Notes: a model not told the origin generated them from the letters alone. DNA of 64,000 nt from Halopiger goleimassiliensis (GCF_000455345.1 NZ_HG315690.1:1625360-1689359), one strand, 5' to 3'; shown: positions 25,527 to 36,932, numbered from the stretch's first letter. Numbers and translations are program-made.

Positions 25527-26903
25527 ATGGCTCCCAGTACGGAAACGGCGGACGTCGTCGTCGTCGGCGGCGGCACGGCCGGTTGTTTTGCCGCGGCGAC
25601 CGCAGCGCGTGAGGGGCTCGAGACCGTGCTCCTCGAGCGAAAGTCCGCCAAAGAGGCGGGCCACATCGCCTGCGGGGACGGCATCAAAGGCAAGAGCAAG
25701 TTCCCCGACGTCGTCGACCGCGAGCGGTTGCGGACCGAGTCGTTCACCAACGAGAGCATCACCCGTGGCATCTTCGAGAACCCGCGGACCGGTGAGACGA
25801 TCGACGTCGACTTCGGCGAGTCGGGAGCCGTCGTCGACCGCTACCGGTACGGACAGGTGTTGCTCGACGAGACCGAACGTGCAGGCGTAGAGATCCACTA
25901 CGACACCGTCGTCAACGACGTCATCCAGCCGGACGCCCGGGTCGAGGGTGTTCGTGCAGTCCGCGACGGCGACCCCGTCGACTACGAAGCCGAGGTCGTC
26001 ATCGACGGTGCTGGCGCACTGTCCGTCTTGCAGGACAAGATCGACTTCTCCGCGTCCGCGTTCGATACGAACGTAAACTACTCCCAGTTCTGCTCGGCTT
26101 ACCGCGAGGTGCTCGAACTCCCCGAACCGGTCGAGTGGGAGGACGCCCTCGTGTTCAAACCGACCGAGGAACTCGGCTACCTCTGGTACTTCCCCCGGTC
26201 GGCGACCGAGATCAACGCCGGACTGGGGTTTCAGATGACCGAGGAACCGATGGAGCTGGTCGACGTCCTCAAGGACGACCTGGCGAACCGGGCCGACTTC
26301 GAGGGTGCGACGGTGAAAAACAAACTCGGCGCTGCCCTCCCGACCCGTCGCCCCTACGATTCGGCTGTTCACCCCGGCTACGTGGCCGTCGGCGACGCTG
26401 CGGCCCACGTCAATCCCTGCACCGGTGGCGGCATTCCCGGCGCTGCGAAGGCCGGCCACTGGGCGGCCGAAATCGCGGCCGAAGCGATTTCCGACGGCGA
26501 CGTGAGCGAAGCGGGCCTGTGGGAGTACAACCACCGCGTCCAGACGGACTTCGGCAAGCGCTTCGCCGCGATGGATCTGTACAACATCTTCGGGACCGCA
26601 CACGGCGTCGACGACCTCGTCTCGGTCGTCACCGCTCTCCCTGGCCAGCAGATCGTCGACGCGATCGGCAAGAAGGGAACGACCGAGATGAGCCTCGGAC
26701 TCAAACTCAAGACGGTCCTCAAGACGATCGGTCACTGGGGGACCCTCTACGATCTCTACAAGGTCCAGAAGGAGGCCGTCTCGCTCAAGGACGTCTACGA
26801 CAGCTACCCGGACGATCCCGGACGGTTCGACGCCTGGCGGAAGGAACGCGACGCCCTGATGGATCGCGTCTACGAGATTACCGGCGCGGAGCCCAAGTAC
26901 TGA
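25527..26903 (+). CDS. geranylgeranyl reductase family flavoprotein
   Basis: A 458-residue FAD enzyme that saturates double bonds of geranylgeranyl chains in archaeal ether lipids (digeranylgeranylglycerophospholipid reductase type). VVVGGGTAGCFAAATAAREG is the FAD dinucleotide motif. GHIACGDGIKGKSKF and VAVGDAAAHVNPCTGGGIPG are the GGR family signatures, with the PCTGGG loop next to FAD. LGFQMTEEPMELVD and a helical C-terminal part complete the fold. An AT-rich promoter (TTTTCATTGTGTTTTTTATT) precedes it. Natural redox donor is unknown, perhaps ferredoxin. Confidence 0.93.
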   Translation: MAPSTETADVVVVGGGTAGCFAAATAAREGLETVLLERKSAKEAGHIACGDGIKGKSKFPDVVDRERLRTESFTNESITRGIFENPRTGETIDVDFGESGAVVDRYRYGQVLLDETERAGVEIHYDTVVNDVIQPDARVEGVRAVRDGDPVDYEAEVVIDGAGALSVLQDKIDFSASAFDTNVNYSQFCSAYREVLELPEPVEWEDALVFKPTEELGYLWYFPRSATEINAGLGFQMTEEPMELVDVLKDDLANRADFEGATVKNKLGAALPTRRPYDSAVHPGYVAVGDAAAHVNPCTGGGIPGAAKAGHWAAEIAAEAISDGDVSEAGLWEYNHRVQTDFGKRFAAMDLYNIFGTAHGVDDLVSVVTALPGQQIVDAIGKKGTTEMSLGLKLKTVLKTIGHWGTLYDLYKVQKEAVSLKDVYDSYPDDPGRFDAWRKERDALMDRVYEITGAEPKY

Positions 26904-27003
26904 ACGCGACCCACTCGTTCGTCCGGAACCCGATCGAACCGAAAACCCCGAACCCCTGACCGCAACCCAAACCCACTTTCACTCGCTCCCGTATCTATCA
27001 CAC

Positions 27004-27849
27004 ATGGGAACGCGAGACGCCGATACAGTCGCACCCGAATCGTGTCCGACAAGTAGCGGCATGCCCGTGCTCGGACTCGGCACCTGGCAGAACACCGACG
27101 CCGACCAATGTGCCGAAAGCGTCGAGACGGCGCTCGAGACGGGATACCGACACATCGACACGGCCCAGGCGTACGACAACGAGGAGGCCGTCGGCGAGGG
27201 GATCGCACGGGCCGACGTCGACCGGGAGGAGATCTTCCTCGCGACCAAGATCTGGATCTCCAATCTGGCGCGCGAGGACGTCCTCGAGACGGCCCGCGAG
27301 AGCCTGGATCGACTCGGCGTCGACTACGTCGATCTGCTGTACGTCCACTGGCCGGCCCGCACCTACGACCCCGAAGAGACGCTGGGCGCGTTCGAACAGC
27401 TCTACGAGGAGGGCTTGATCGAGAACGTCGGCGTGAGCAACTTCCTCCCGGAACAACTCGAGGAAGCCCTCGAACTCTGTGACGCGCCGATCCTGGCGAA
27501 CCAGGTCGAGATGCATCCACTGTTGCCCCAGTCGGAACTGCGCGAGACCTGCGCGGACAACGACGTCGAAGTCGTCGCGTACTCGCCGCTGGCACGCGGG
27601 GACGTCTTCGACCGGCCCGAAATCCAGGAGATTGCGGAGAAACACGGCGTCAGCGAGGCCCAGGTCAGCCTCGCCTGGTTGCGCGAGAAGGGCGTCACGG
27701 CGATTCCGAAAGCGACCGGCGGCGATCACATCCGCGACAACTGGGCGTCGCTCTCGCTCGACCTCGACGACGAGGATATCGAGGCGATCGATTCGATCGA
27801 GGAGCGCAACCGTGCCGTCGACCCGGAGTTCGGCCCGTGGAACCAGTAG
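27004..27849 (+). CDS. aldo/keto reductase
   Basis: A 281-residue TIM-barrel oxidoreductase using NADPH. The catalytic Asp and Tyr lie in HIDTAQAYDNEEAVGEGI, the Lys in FLATKIWIS, and the His in DLLYVHWPARTYD, the full tetrad. VTAIPKATGGDHIRDNW is the NADPH-binding C-terminal loop. A paralogue of similar size lies at 36013, with the same HxDTAQxYDNExAVGxxI box. The substrate is not identifiable. Single-gene unit with ACACATG start. Confidence 0.92.
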   Translation: MGTRDADTVAPESCPTSSGMPVLGLGTWQNTDADQCAESVETALETGYRHIDTAQAYDNEEAVGEGIARADVDREEIFLATKIWISNLAREDVLETARESLDRLGVDYVDLLYVHWPARTYDPEETLGAFEQLYEEGLIENVGVSNFLPEQLEEALELCDAPILANQVEMHPLLPQSELRETCADNDVEVVAYSPLARGDVFDRPEIQEIAEKHGVSEAQVSLAWLREKGVTAIPKATGGDHIRDNWASLSLDLDDEDIEAIDSIEERNRAVDPEFGPWNQ

Positions 27850-28033
27850 TCGTAGTCGGGAACTGATCCCGGCTTCGAACACCCGTCTCACCGCACGTCG
27901 TTTTTCCGTTCGGTGAACGAACGCGATCACGCCGTAGCCCCTCGAATCGGCCGCTCGTCCTTCGATTTCGCCACCTGTCGTCCGGCCGGAAAGAGCAGGA
28001 AAGTTTACGGTACAAGGGTGTTATGGCTCGCGT

Positions 28034-28789
28034 ATGTCCACCCGCTCTCGTAGAGGCGGCGGCGGTGGCATCGTCGGTGCGATACGGACCGACTTAGCGC
28101 GGTTACACGGGGCGTGGATGGAACTGGTCTTTCCACGTCAGCGCGGCCGCGGCCACTCCGTCATGGGTAAGTGGAAGCCGGAGACGCTTCCACAGAAGAT
28201 CGGCTACTACGGCTGGGCTACCGTGGGAGTGCTCGGTCTCCTCGTCCTCTATCCGCTCACGGTTATCGGTCTCGCTACCCGCTACTACGCGGCGAAACTC
28301 GACTCGACCCGCACCCGACTCGGCATCGTCGGCGTCACTGGCGTCGCCATCCTCGCCTGGGGGGCACTGACCGTCAGTGCGTATCTCAGACTCCCTTTCG
28401 ACGCGTTCGTCGCGGTCGCCGCCGCCAGCAGCGCCGGCGTCGTCGCCGCAGCGCTCGCGGCAGCGTCCGCGAAGTTCGGCGGCCGCTTTACGACGGTCCT
28501 GCTCGCCTACCCCTTCGCGATGACCGCCATCTTCCTTCCACCGGTCGTCGCAGCGCTCGTCACGCCGTCGCTCGAGCCGTACGTCCTCGATCCGAGCTAC
28601 GACTTCGCGGTCTGGATCCTCGATAACGTGCTGTTCGTCGGGGACCTCAACTCGCTGTTGCGCGAGAACTTCACGCTCGAGGGCGGCGCTTACGCGGCCA
28701 TGTGGCTGGGAATGTCGTTCCCACTGGGCTGGTTCCTCGGAGTTCTCGTCGCCCTGGCCAATCTGGTCCGCCCGTCGGAGCAGAACTAG
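28034..28789 (+). CDS. multi-span membrane protein of unknown function
   Basis: A 251-residue protein with a basic cytoplasmic N-terminus (STRSRRGGGGGIVG) and about five to six membrane spans: near residues 58-82, 95-115, 122-155, 160-185 and 225-245. PRQRGRGHSVMGKWKPETLP precedes the first span. No catalytic or transport motif is visible. The gene stands between an aldo/keto reductase and a small membrane protein in the same direction, with a 64-base gap to the latter. Confidence 0.65.
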   Translation: MSTRSRRGGGGGIVGAIRTDLARLHGAWMELVFPRQRGRGHSVMGKWKPETLPQKIGYYGWATVGVLGLLVLYPLTVIGLATRYYAAKLDSTRTRLGIVGVTGVAILAWGALTVSAYLRLPFDAFVAVAAASSAGVVAAALAAASAKFGGRFTTVLLAYPFAMTAIFLPPVVAALVTPSLEPYVLDPSYDFAVWILDNVLFVGDLNSLLRENFTLEGGAYAAMWLGMSFPLGWFLGVLVALANLVRPSEQN

Positions 28790-28853
28790 GCCCCGACTCG
28801 AGGGGGTTGCCGGTTTCCGATTCGTTTCAGGGATCCGGTCGAAATCGTCCGCT

Positions 28854-29063
28854 ATGGAGTTCGACCTCCCCAAAACGATCGCTGCCTTCGTTGCGGTCGT
28901 CGCCATCGGCGTCGGCGGACTGTTCCTCGTACCGGAACTGACCCCGATGACGCCGATGGGGACCGAGACGATTCTCATGATGGTGCTCCCGTCGATGGCC
29001 GTCTTCGGCGCGATCACCCTCGCGATCGGCGTCAAACACGGCGAGTACCGTGCGACCCACTGA
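28854..29063 (+). CDS. small two-span membrane protein
   Basis: 69 residues, MEFDLPKTIAAFVAVVAIGV, with spans near residues 8-26 and 40-60 linked by a Thr/Pro-rich loop (LTPMTPMGTET), ending KHGEYRATH. Such short paired-span proteins are common in haloarchaea (DUF7333-like), but I cannot confirm the family. It follows another membrane protein and may be cotranscribed with it. Confidence 0.65.
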   Translation: MEFDLPKTIAAFVAVVAIGVGGLFLVPELTPMTPMGTETILMMVLPSMAVFGAITLAIGVKHGEYRATH

Positions 29064-29102
29064 CTGACCCGCGTTGAATTCGAGTCGTCGATCGTATCGA
29101 CG

Positions 29103-30302
29103 TCACTCGGCAAACGCCGGTGGTTCAGCCTCGAGCGCACGCATCGTAAGCCAGCAGTTCGTTAGCGGGTGATAGCCCGGTTCGACTGCAGGGCCTCGGT
29201 CCAGCGCGTTGCGGTCGCCGGTTCGGCTCGCCCGTTCGTACCAGTTCCCGTAGCGTGGGTTGCGCAGGTGCTCCCGGACGTACGCCCAGACCCGGTCGTA
29301 CCACGCGGCGTACGCGTCGTCGTACCGGCTCAAGAGCGCACTCGCCCCGATGGCTTCCGCGTGTGCCCAGCCGTACTTGTCGGGGACGTTCGGGTCGCCG
29401 TCGGCCTCGACCGTGTAGTAGAGCCCGCCGTACTCGTCGTCCCACCCGAGTTCGATCGCCGCGTCGAACAGGTCCCGTGCTCGCTCGAGGAGCCACGTCT
29501 CATCGCGGTAATCGGCGAGCAGGGCGAGCAGTTTCGCCCACTCGGCGTGGTGGCCGGGCTGGTAGCCCGGCGGCCGGAACGTGTGGCGGGGTTCGTCCTC
29601 GTTGTAGGAGCGGTCCGGCTCCCAGTCTTCGGTGTAGTGTTCCCACAGGAGTCCGTCCGTCGCGCTCGTTACCTCCCGGGTGAACCGGTCCGCGACGGTG
29701 ACGGCGCGGTCGAGGTACCGCTCGTCGTCGGTCGCCTCGTACGCCGCAACGAGCGCCTCGCAGGCGTGCATGTTCGCGTTCCCCCCGCGGTAGGGCTCGA
29801 GCGACGACCAGTCGGCTGCGGCCTGATCGGCGTACAGGCCGTGATCGGGCTCCCAGAATCGCCGCTCCAGCACGGCGTCGGCCCGCTCGAGTGCCGCCCG
29901 CGCGCCGGGAATGCCGGCCTGGTGGGCACGGGCCGCCGCGAGCAGGACGAACGCGTGTCCGTAGCAGTACCGCCGCCGTTCGACCGGCGTTCGTCCCTCG
30001 AGCAGCCAGTCGTATCCCTCGTACTCGTCGTCCCAGTGGGCACTCGAGAGGAAGGACAGCCCGTGTTCGGCGGCGAACCGACACCAGTCGGGACCGTCCG
30101 CGAGGACACCGAGACTGAAGTTGTGGACGCCGCGGGCCGTCGCGACGAGGTGCCGCGATCGGGCGTCGTAGACGTGCCCGTCGCGTTCGTCCAGTTGGAA
30201 GACGTAGCCGCCGCTCGCGGTATCGACGCAGTCGGGGTAGTAGAAGTGCAGCACGTCCCGGAACTGGTGACGAAGTCCCTCGCGGGTCCGATAGATTGTC
30301 AC
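29103..30302 (-). CDS. AGE family epimerase/isomerase
   Basis: A 399-residue (alpha/alpha)6-barrel protein of the N-acylglucosamine 2-epimerase family. HAFVLLAAARAHQAGIPGAR and GGNANMHACEALVAAYEATD are typical, and late HAEAIGASALLSRYDDAYAA plus GYHPLTNCWLTMRALEAE carry conserved His. Members interconvert mannose/glucose or N-acyl hexosamines or hydrolyse unsaturated sugars. The start is a GTG at 30302. It is next to an operator-controlled PAPS-reductase-like gene, but no shared pathway is seen. Confidence 0.88.
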   Translation of the reverse strand: MTIYRTREGLRHQFRDVLHFYYPDCVDTASGGYVFQLDERDGHVYDARSRHLVATARGVHNFSLGVLADGPDWCRFAAEHGLSFLSSAHWDDEYEGYDWLLEGRTPVERRRYCYGHAFVLLAAARAHQAGIPGARAALERADAVLERRFWEPDHGLYADQAAADWSSLEPYRGGNANMHACEALVAAYEATDDERYLDRAVTVADRFTREVTSATDGLLWEHYTEDWEPDRSYNEDEPRHTFRPPGYQPGHHAEWAKLLALLADYRDETWLLERARDLFDAAIELGWDDEYGGLYYTVEADGDPNVPDKYGWAHAEAIGASALLSRYDDAYAAWYDRVWAYVREHLRNPRYGNWYERASRTGDRNALDRGPAVEPGYHPLTNCWLTMRALEAEPPAFAE

Positions 30303-30374
30303 GAGCGAGGGAACGTTCTCCGGGCGATCACATAGTGGTTCGCCTCGTCCCGGATCGATGCGAAGACGCCGATC

Positions 30375-31346
30375 CTACATGTAGCCGAGGTCGCGCAGGC
30401 GCTCCATCAGGTCCTCCTTGTCCTGGGCGCGGCCCGCGCGCTCGGTCGTCTCCTCGAGGTTCTGGAGCCAGGCGGGGTCGTCCTCGGTCTTCTCGGTGCT
30501 GACTTCGCTGCCGAGCGACCGGAACCCTTCCCAGTACTTCGGCGAGACGGGCGTATCGGCGGGCTCGAGGTCGTCCGGCAGGTCGTCCTTCCCCTCGGGG
30601 ACGTAGCCCTCGTCGGGGAACGCCTCGACGGTGTCGGGGACGACGAAGTTCCAGAACGCCTCCCAGACGGCGGCCTCGTCGAACTGCAGGATGGGCTGGA
30701 TGCGGTCGTGGGGCGGGTAGATGTCGGGGTCGTGACGCGGCGAGAAGAACGTCTCGTCGGCCCGGGCTTCCTGTTCGTCCCAGCGGACGCCCGAGATGAC
30801 CCCGTCGACGTCGTACTCCTCCAGGGCGTTGTTCAGGGCGACGGTCTTCAGCAGGTGGTTGCCGACGTAGGTGTCCAGCAGGAACGGGAACGTGTCCTCC
30901 TCGTACTCGAGGATGTTCTCGACGTGGTGCTGGTTGTGGTCGTTCAGCTCGTCGATCTCGATCTCGTCGCCCGGCGTGAGGTCGTGTTCGTCGACGTAGT
31001 CGCCGACGTCCTCGTTGCGCGCGTAGATGACCTCGAGGTCCCACTCGTCGGCCCAGCGGTCGACGAAGTCGTGGATCTCGTCGAAGTGCTGGTAGTGATC
31101 GATGAAGATGGCCGGGGGCACCTCGAGGTCGAACCGGTCGGCGACCTCCGTGACGAAGTACAGCACGAGCGTCGAGTCCTTGCCGCCGGTCCACATCACG
31201 GCGGGGTTCTCGTACTGCTCGAGGCCCTGCCGCGTGACCTCGACGGCCTTTTCGATCTTCTCGTTGATGTGGGGGTAGTCCTCGGGATCTTCGCCGTCGC
31301 CGTCGTCGTAATCGACGTCCACGTAGTCGGGGAAGTCTGCCGTCAT
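30375..31346 (-). CDS. phosphoadenosine-phosphosulfate-reductase-like PP-loop protein
   Basis: A 323-residue member of the PAPS reductase / CysD superfamily. AVMWTGGKDSTLVLYFVTEV is the PP-loop (SGGKDS type) that binds and adenylates or cleaves AMP-linked substrates. GVISGVRWDEQEARADETFF and HDRIQPILQFDEAAVWEAF are the downstream substrate-loop motifs. The C-terminal CGLH redox cysteine of classical PAPS reductases is not visible, so sulfate reduction is not assured; a sulfate adenylyltransferase-like or other thio-chemistry is equally possible. A perfect inverted repeat lies in its promoter. The N-terminus is highly acidic. Confidence 0.88.
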   Translation of the reverse strand: MTADFPDYVDVDYDDGDGEDPEDYPHINEKIEKAVEVTRQGLEQYENPAVMWTGGKDSTLVLYFVTEVADRFDLEVPPAIFIDHYQHFDEIHDFVDRWADEWDLEVIYARNEDVGDYVDEHDLTPGDEIEIDELNDHNQHHVENILEYEEDTFPFLLDTYVGNHLLKTVALNNALEEYDVDGVISGVRWDEQEARADETFFSPRHDPDIYPPHDRIQPILQFDEAAVWEAFWNFVVPDTVEAFPDEGYVPEGKDDLPDDLEPADTPVSPKYWEGFRSLGSEVSTEKTEDDPAWLQNLEETTERAGRAQDKEDLMERLRDLGYM

Positions 31347-31351
31347 ATCGT

Positions 31352-31369
31352 GTAATTAGATATAATTAC
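31352..31369. promoter_or_regulatory. 18-bp inverted repeat in the PAPS-reductase-like gene promoter
   Basis: GTAATTA at 31352-31358 and TAATTAC at 31363-31369 are perfect 7-bp arms around GATA, 6-23 bases upstream of the ATG at 31346. An AT-rich box (GTTTACG on the minus strand, about 31375-31381) lies just upstream. The site lies between TATA and start, where a bound repressor would block transcription. The regulator is unknown. Confidence 0.6.
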
Positions 31370-31735
31370 GATACGTAAACCCTTTGGGAGAGCGGAAACG
31401 TCTGTCGGGATCTTCGAGCGCTGTCGCCCGTTGTGAGTCGGCGTCGGACTCGCCGACGGGAACGGGTCCGTCCGATACCGGAGTCCAACTGTCGCCCGAT
31501 TTCGACCGATTCGTCCGCTCTCGCCGTCGTTCTCGACTCGAGTATTTCCCGAGAGTGGTCGGCTCCAGTGATTCCAATCCGGAGCGACGATCCGGGATCG
31601 ATCCACGACGGGGTACGAGACAGTATTGTCACTACCACAAGCCGATTCGTCGGTTCGAGCGTTCTTATCGGACCCACCGACGTCTCCCTGGAAGAGCCCC
31701 GACGGAGGTCCGTTCGGGCGAGGGTTCGTGCCCAG
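31370..31735. other. intergenic, no gene seen
   Basis: About 366 bases between the PAPS-reductase-like gene and wecB, which point the same way. Only out-of-frame shadows with low-complexity translations are open here, and I see no RNA or repeat. Part of it carries the promoter described at 31352. Confidence 0.5.
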
Positions 31736-32845
31736 TCAGTCCAGCGAAACGGGTTCGGCTTGCGGCTCCGCTTTGGGCGCTGGCAACTGCTCTTCGAGCA
31801 ACTCGACGATCCGGCGGCCGGCGGTGCCGTCGCCGTAGGGCTGTGGATCGGCCGTCGGCTGCCAGTCGTCCCGCAGGGCCTCCCGAATGCGGCTCTCGTT
31901 CGGGCCGACGAGGCGGTTCCAGCCGCAGTCGACCGTCTCGACCCACTCGGTCTCCTCGCGTAACGTGAGACAGCGCGTACCGAGGAAGAAGGCCTCTTTC
32001 TGGACCCCACCGGAGTCCGTCGCGACCCGTTCGGCCGCGTCGAGCAGTCGGACGAAGTCGAGGTACCCCTGGGGTTCGATCACCTCGAGGTGCTCCGTCG
32101 CTCGGGACCACAGGCCGTACTCCTCGAGTCGGTCGACCGTCCGCGGGTGCGCGGGGAAGACGACGGGCAGGGGGGCCGACGCGAGGGCGTCGACGATCGA
32201 CGCGAGGTTCGCCCGGTCGTCGGTGTTGCTGGCGCGATGGACCGTCGCGAGGACGAACTCCCCCGGTTCGAGGTCGAGGTCCTCGAGGATCGTCGACTGT
32301 CTGTGGGAGCGCTCTCGAGCGTCGAGGATGGCGTCGTACATCACGTCGCCGGTCAGGTAGACGCCGTCCCCGAGTCCCTCCTCGGCGAGGTTAGCCACCG
32401 CCGCTTCGCTCGGCGCGAAGAGGAGATCCGAGGCGTGATCGGTCAGGATTCGGTTGATCTCCTCGGGCATCGATCGGTTCTCGCTTCGCAGTCCCGCCTC
32501 GACGTGGGCGACCGCGACGTCCCGTTTCGAGCCGACGATCGCTCCCGCCAGCGTCGAGTTCGTATCGCCGTACAGCAGGATGGCGTCGGGGGAGGTCTCC
32601 TCGACGACCGGTTCGAGACGCGCGATCATCTTTGCCGTCTGCCGGCCGTGGGTATCCGAGGCGACGCCGAGGTTGTAGTCCGGTTCGGGGATGTCGAGTT
32701 CCTCGAAGAAGACGTCGGACAGTTCCTCGTCGTAGTGTTGCCCGGTGTGGACGAGGACCTCTTCACCCGCCTCCCTGAGTTGGCGCGAGACGACCGCGGC
32801 CTTGACGAACTGCGGCCGCGCGCCGACGATCGAACAGATACGCAT
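31736..32845 (-). CDS. wecB: UDP-N-acetylglucosamine 2-epimerase
   Basis: A 369-residue WecB/MnaA enzyme making UDP-ManNAc from UDP-GlcNAc for surface glycans. All marks are present: IVGARPQFVKAAVVSRQL, VHTGQHYDEELSDVFF, LYGDTNSTLAGAI, AHVEAGLRSENRSMPEEINR, ATVHRASNTDD, and ATDSGGVQKEAFFLGTRCLT. The ATG at 32845 (MRICSIVGARPQ) is preferred over an upstream frame. No other glycan gene adjoins within the window. Function is well supported by motif completeness. Confidence 0.95.
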   Translation of the reverse strand: MRICSIVGARPQFVKAAVVSRQLREAGEEVLVHTGQHYDEELSDVFFEELDIPEPDYNLGVASDTHGRQTAKMIARLEPVVEETSPDAILLYGDTNSTLAGAIVGSKRDVAVAHVEAGLRSENRSMPEEINRILTDHASDLLFAPSEAAVANLAEEGLGDGVYLTGDVMYDAILDARERSHRQSTILEDLDLEPGEFVLATVHRASNTDDRANLASIVDALASAPLPVVFPAHPRTVDRLEEYGLWSRATEHLEVIEPQGYLDFVRLLDAAERVATDSGGVQKEAFFLGTRCLTLREETEWVETVDCGWNRLVGPNESRIREALRDDWQPTADPQPYGDGTAGRRIVELLEEQLPAPKAEPQAEPVSLD

Positions 32846-33391
32846 CAGTAGCCCCCCGCGTGCGTGTGTTCGGTTCGGCTGACGACCGACGGGTCCACCA
32901 CCGTCGGTGTTCCCCACGAGCAGCGCCCGTCGAGGTGCTGGCTCGAGACGACCGGAGGGCTGGGTCGCGTCCGGAGCACGGATCGAGCGGCAGGAATCGG
33001 AGACGGGGAAACGCGTGCCATCGCCGCAGACGGACTGCTGTAAGTCAGTCCCGGCACAACCGCAACCCCGGATCGGAGTTGCACCGGCACATCGTTACAG
33101 CGTTCCGTATCAGCGACGGACGCTGCACGCGCGCTCACCTCGTGAAACATGGCAGTCACTGCTTCCAAACAATCGCATTTCGTTATCAGTCCGCTACCGC
33201 CGAGAAATCGTCACCTATCAGCCCGACTGACTCTCAGTGTGATCGTCCCGGCTCGATCCGACCGCAGGACCGTGTAACGGCACGTAGCAAGGCGATGAGA
33301 GAGCGGAAACCGGTGACTACGCCGGTCAGTTTCCGCCTCGAAACAGCCCGACCCGCAAATCCTTTTGGCCGCACGTTCCGTACCTCGAATC
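32846..33391. other. intergenic, no supported gene
   Basis: 546 bases between divergent genes. Open frames here translate to Arg-, Ser- and Pro-rich text with no halophile acidity and no motif, so none is called. The last 40 bases contain the TATA-like box of the gene at 33392 (CCTTTTGG, 33361-33368). Confidence 0.55.
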
Positions 33392-34018
33392 ATGTACGTG
33401 CGGGACGCGAAAAACCGGGAGGAGGTCTGGCTGCTCGATCACATCGAGGCCATGGGTCTCGACGAAACGGCGTTCCGCTCGCGTGACTACGTCGTCGCCG
33501 TGGACGAGGAATCGGGCGAGAAAGCCGGTTTCGGACGCATCCGGATCCACAAGGCCGACGGAACGTCGTCGTCCGATGCCGACTCCGGTCGCGCCAATGG
33601 GGGTGCAGACGACGTCTGCGAGTTGACCAGCATCGGCGTCCTCGAGGGGTGGCGCGGCCAGGGCGTCGGCGCACACGTCGTCGAGCGCCTCGTCGAGTAC
33701 GCGAGCGACGAAGGGTTCGATACCGTCTACGCGCTGACGAGCGAGGGAGCATACCTCGCCCAGTTCGGGTTTCGCCGCATCGAGGAGTCCCGGCTTCCCG
33801 ACGCGCTCGAGGATCGACTCGAATCCAAACGTGACGGCGTCGATCCCGAGGCCGTGCCGTACGCACTCGAGGTCGACCGGTTCCGCATGCCCGAGCGTCT
33901 CCGGGAGGCGTTCAAACGCGCACCGGAAGGCCGTTCCGACGCGTCGACGGACGAATCCGCCGAGGACTTCGGTATCGATCCGGATTCGGCGACGTACAAG
34001 TACGATACGGGCGACTGA
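33392..34018 (+). CDS. GNAT family N-acetyltransferase
   Basis: A 208-residue GNAT protein. SIGVLEGWRGQGVGAHVVER is motif A that holds acetyl-CoA (RGQGVG), and YALTSEGAYLAQFGFRRIEE is motif B. The N-terminal RDAKNREEVWLLDHIEAMGL fits the family lead. ATG 33392 is chosen by the box CCTTTTGG 28 bases upstream; a longer start at 33365 would cover the promoter. The acidic tail (SDASTDESAEDF) is halophile style. The acceptor is unknown. Confidence 0.88.
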   Translation: MYVRDAKNREEVWLLDHIEAMGLDETAFRSRDYVVAVDEESGEKAGFGRIRIHKADGTSSSDADSGRANGGADDVCELTSIGVLEGWRGQGVGAHVVERLVEYASDEGFDTVYALTSEGAYLAQFGFRRIEESRLPDALEDRLESKRDGVDPEAVPYALEVDRFRMPERLREAFKRAPEGRSDASTDESAEDFGIDPDSATYKYDTGD

Positions 34019-34113
34019 GTCGAACGCCACCGCCCCCGGATCGCCGACGCGTGGCCCCGCAAGCCTGGTGCGTTCATCAAGCTTGAAGCCCTCCGACCAC
34101 GTCGATATCTATA

Positions 34114-35799
<1,686 letters not shown>

Positions 35800-36012
35800 T
35801 CGGGGGATCGTATCGTCGTCGGGATCTCGCATCGGTTCTCCTCTAGTGACCGCACCTCCAGTCACTACCCGACGACGCGAGACGCGACCGTCCAATTCTC
35901 GAGCACCGACGCGTCCACCAGTCCGTGGCACTCGTCGTACGCCGGGTGATTAGCCCGGCGAGATCCAGCGATCGGGCGAGATTTCAAGCCTGAAGACGGG
36001 GAACGCTGCACC

Positions 36013-36852
36013 ATGGGAACCGAATCGAGCGTCTCGACGGCGACCGTCTCGGCCGACGGTGCGGAGATTCCCGCACTCGGGTTCGGAACGGCCCGCATGA
36101 CCGGCGACGAGTGTCGTCAGGCGGTCGAACGAGCCCTCGAGGTCGGCTACCGCCACGTCGACACCGCCCAGCTGTACGACAACGAGTCGGCAGTCGGCGA
36201 CGCCATCGCCGCCAGTACCGTCGATCGCAACGACGTCTTCGTCGTCACGAAAGTTCACCCCGACAACGCCGCACGTGAGGACGTCCTCGAGTCGACCCGG
36301 ACGAGCCTCGAGCGCCTCGGCCTCACGACCGTCGATCTGCTCTTGCTCCACGCGCCGAGCGATGAAGTGCCCCTCGAGGAGACCCTTTCGGCGATGAACG
36401 AGTTACAGGACGAGGGTAGCGTCGATCACGTCGGCGTCAGCAACTTCCCGGTCGAGGCACTCGATCGTGCTCGCGAACTCTCGGACACACCGATCGTCGC
36501 GAACCAGGTGAAGTACCACCCGTACCATCACCAACCCGAGTTGCTCGAGTACTGCGTCGAACACGACGTCTGCCTGACGGCCTACAGCCCGCTGGCTGAA
36601 GGAGCCGTCCCCGGCGACGATCGGCTGGGCGAGATCGGCGACCGGTACGGGAAGTCGGCCGCACAGGTCGCGCTGCGGTGGCTGGTTCAACAACCGATGG
36701 TGGCGGCGATCCCGAAGGCCGCCTCGCCGGCGCACGTCGAGACCAACGCCGACGTCTTCGACTTCGAACTGGACCCAGCGGAGATGGACGCGGTCGCCGA
36801 CCTCGGCGACGGGCGCTGGAGCGCCCTCGTGTCGAAACTCGGCCTGCGTTGA
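36013..36852 (+). CDS. aldo/keto reductase
   Basis: A 279-residue NADPH-dependent barrel enzyme, paralogue of the one at 27004. The tetrad lies in HVDTAQLYDNESAVGDAI, VVTKVHPDNA and DLLLLHAPSDEVP, where the His is kept. MVAAIPKAASPAHVETNADV is the cofactor loop. It stands between the mutase and the epimerase genes, but its own promoter region (213 bases) suggests independent expression. Substrate unknown. Confidence 0.92.
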   Translation: MGTESSVSTATVSADGAEIPALGFGTARMTGDECRQAVERALEVGYRHVDTAQLYDNESAVGDAIAASTVDRNDVFVVTKVHPDNAAREDVLESTRTSLERLGLTTVDLLLLHAPSDEVPLEETLSAMNELQDEGSVDHVGVSNFPVEALDRARELSDTPIVANQVKYHPYHHQPELLEYCVEHDVCLTAYSPLAEGAVPGDDRLGEIGDRYGKSAAQVALRWLVQQPMVAAIPKAASPAHVETNADVFDFELDPAEMDAVADLGDGRWSALVSKLGLR

Positions 36853-36932
36853 GTCGTCGTTCCACCAGCGACGTCCCGGAGCCTCGAGCGAGATCCCCGC
36901 GATATTTGACGCCCGGTCGGTAACGGTCGATC

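Noticed and set aside
32860-33486. Open frames in the gap before the GNAT gene
   Set aside because: Translations are Arg/Ser/Pro-rich, not acidic, without motif, and cross the GNAT promoter.
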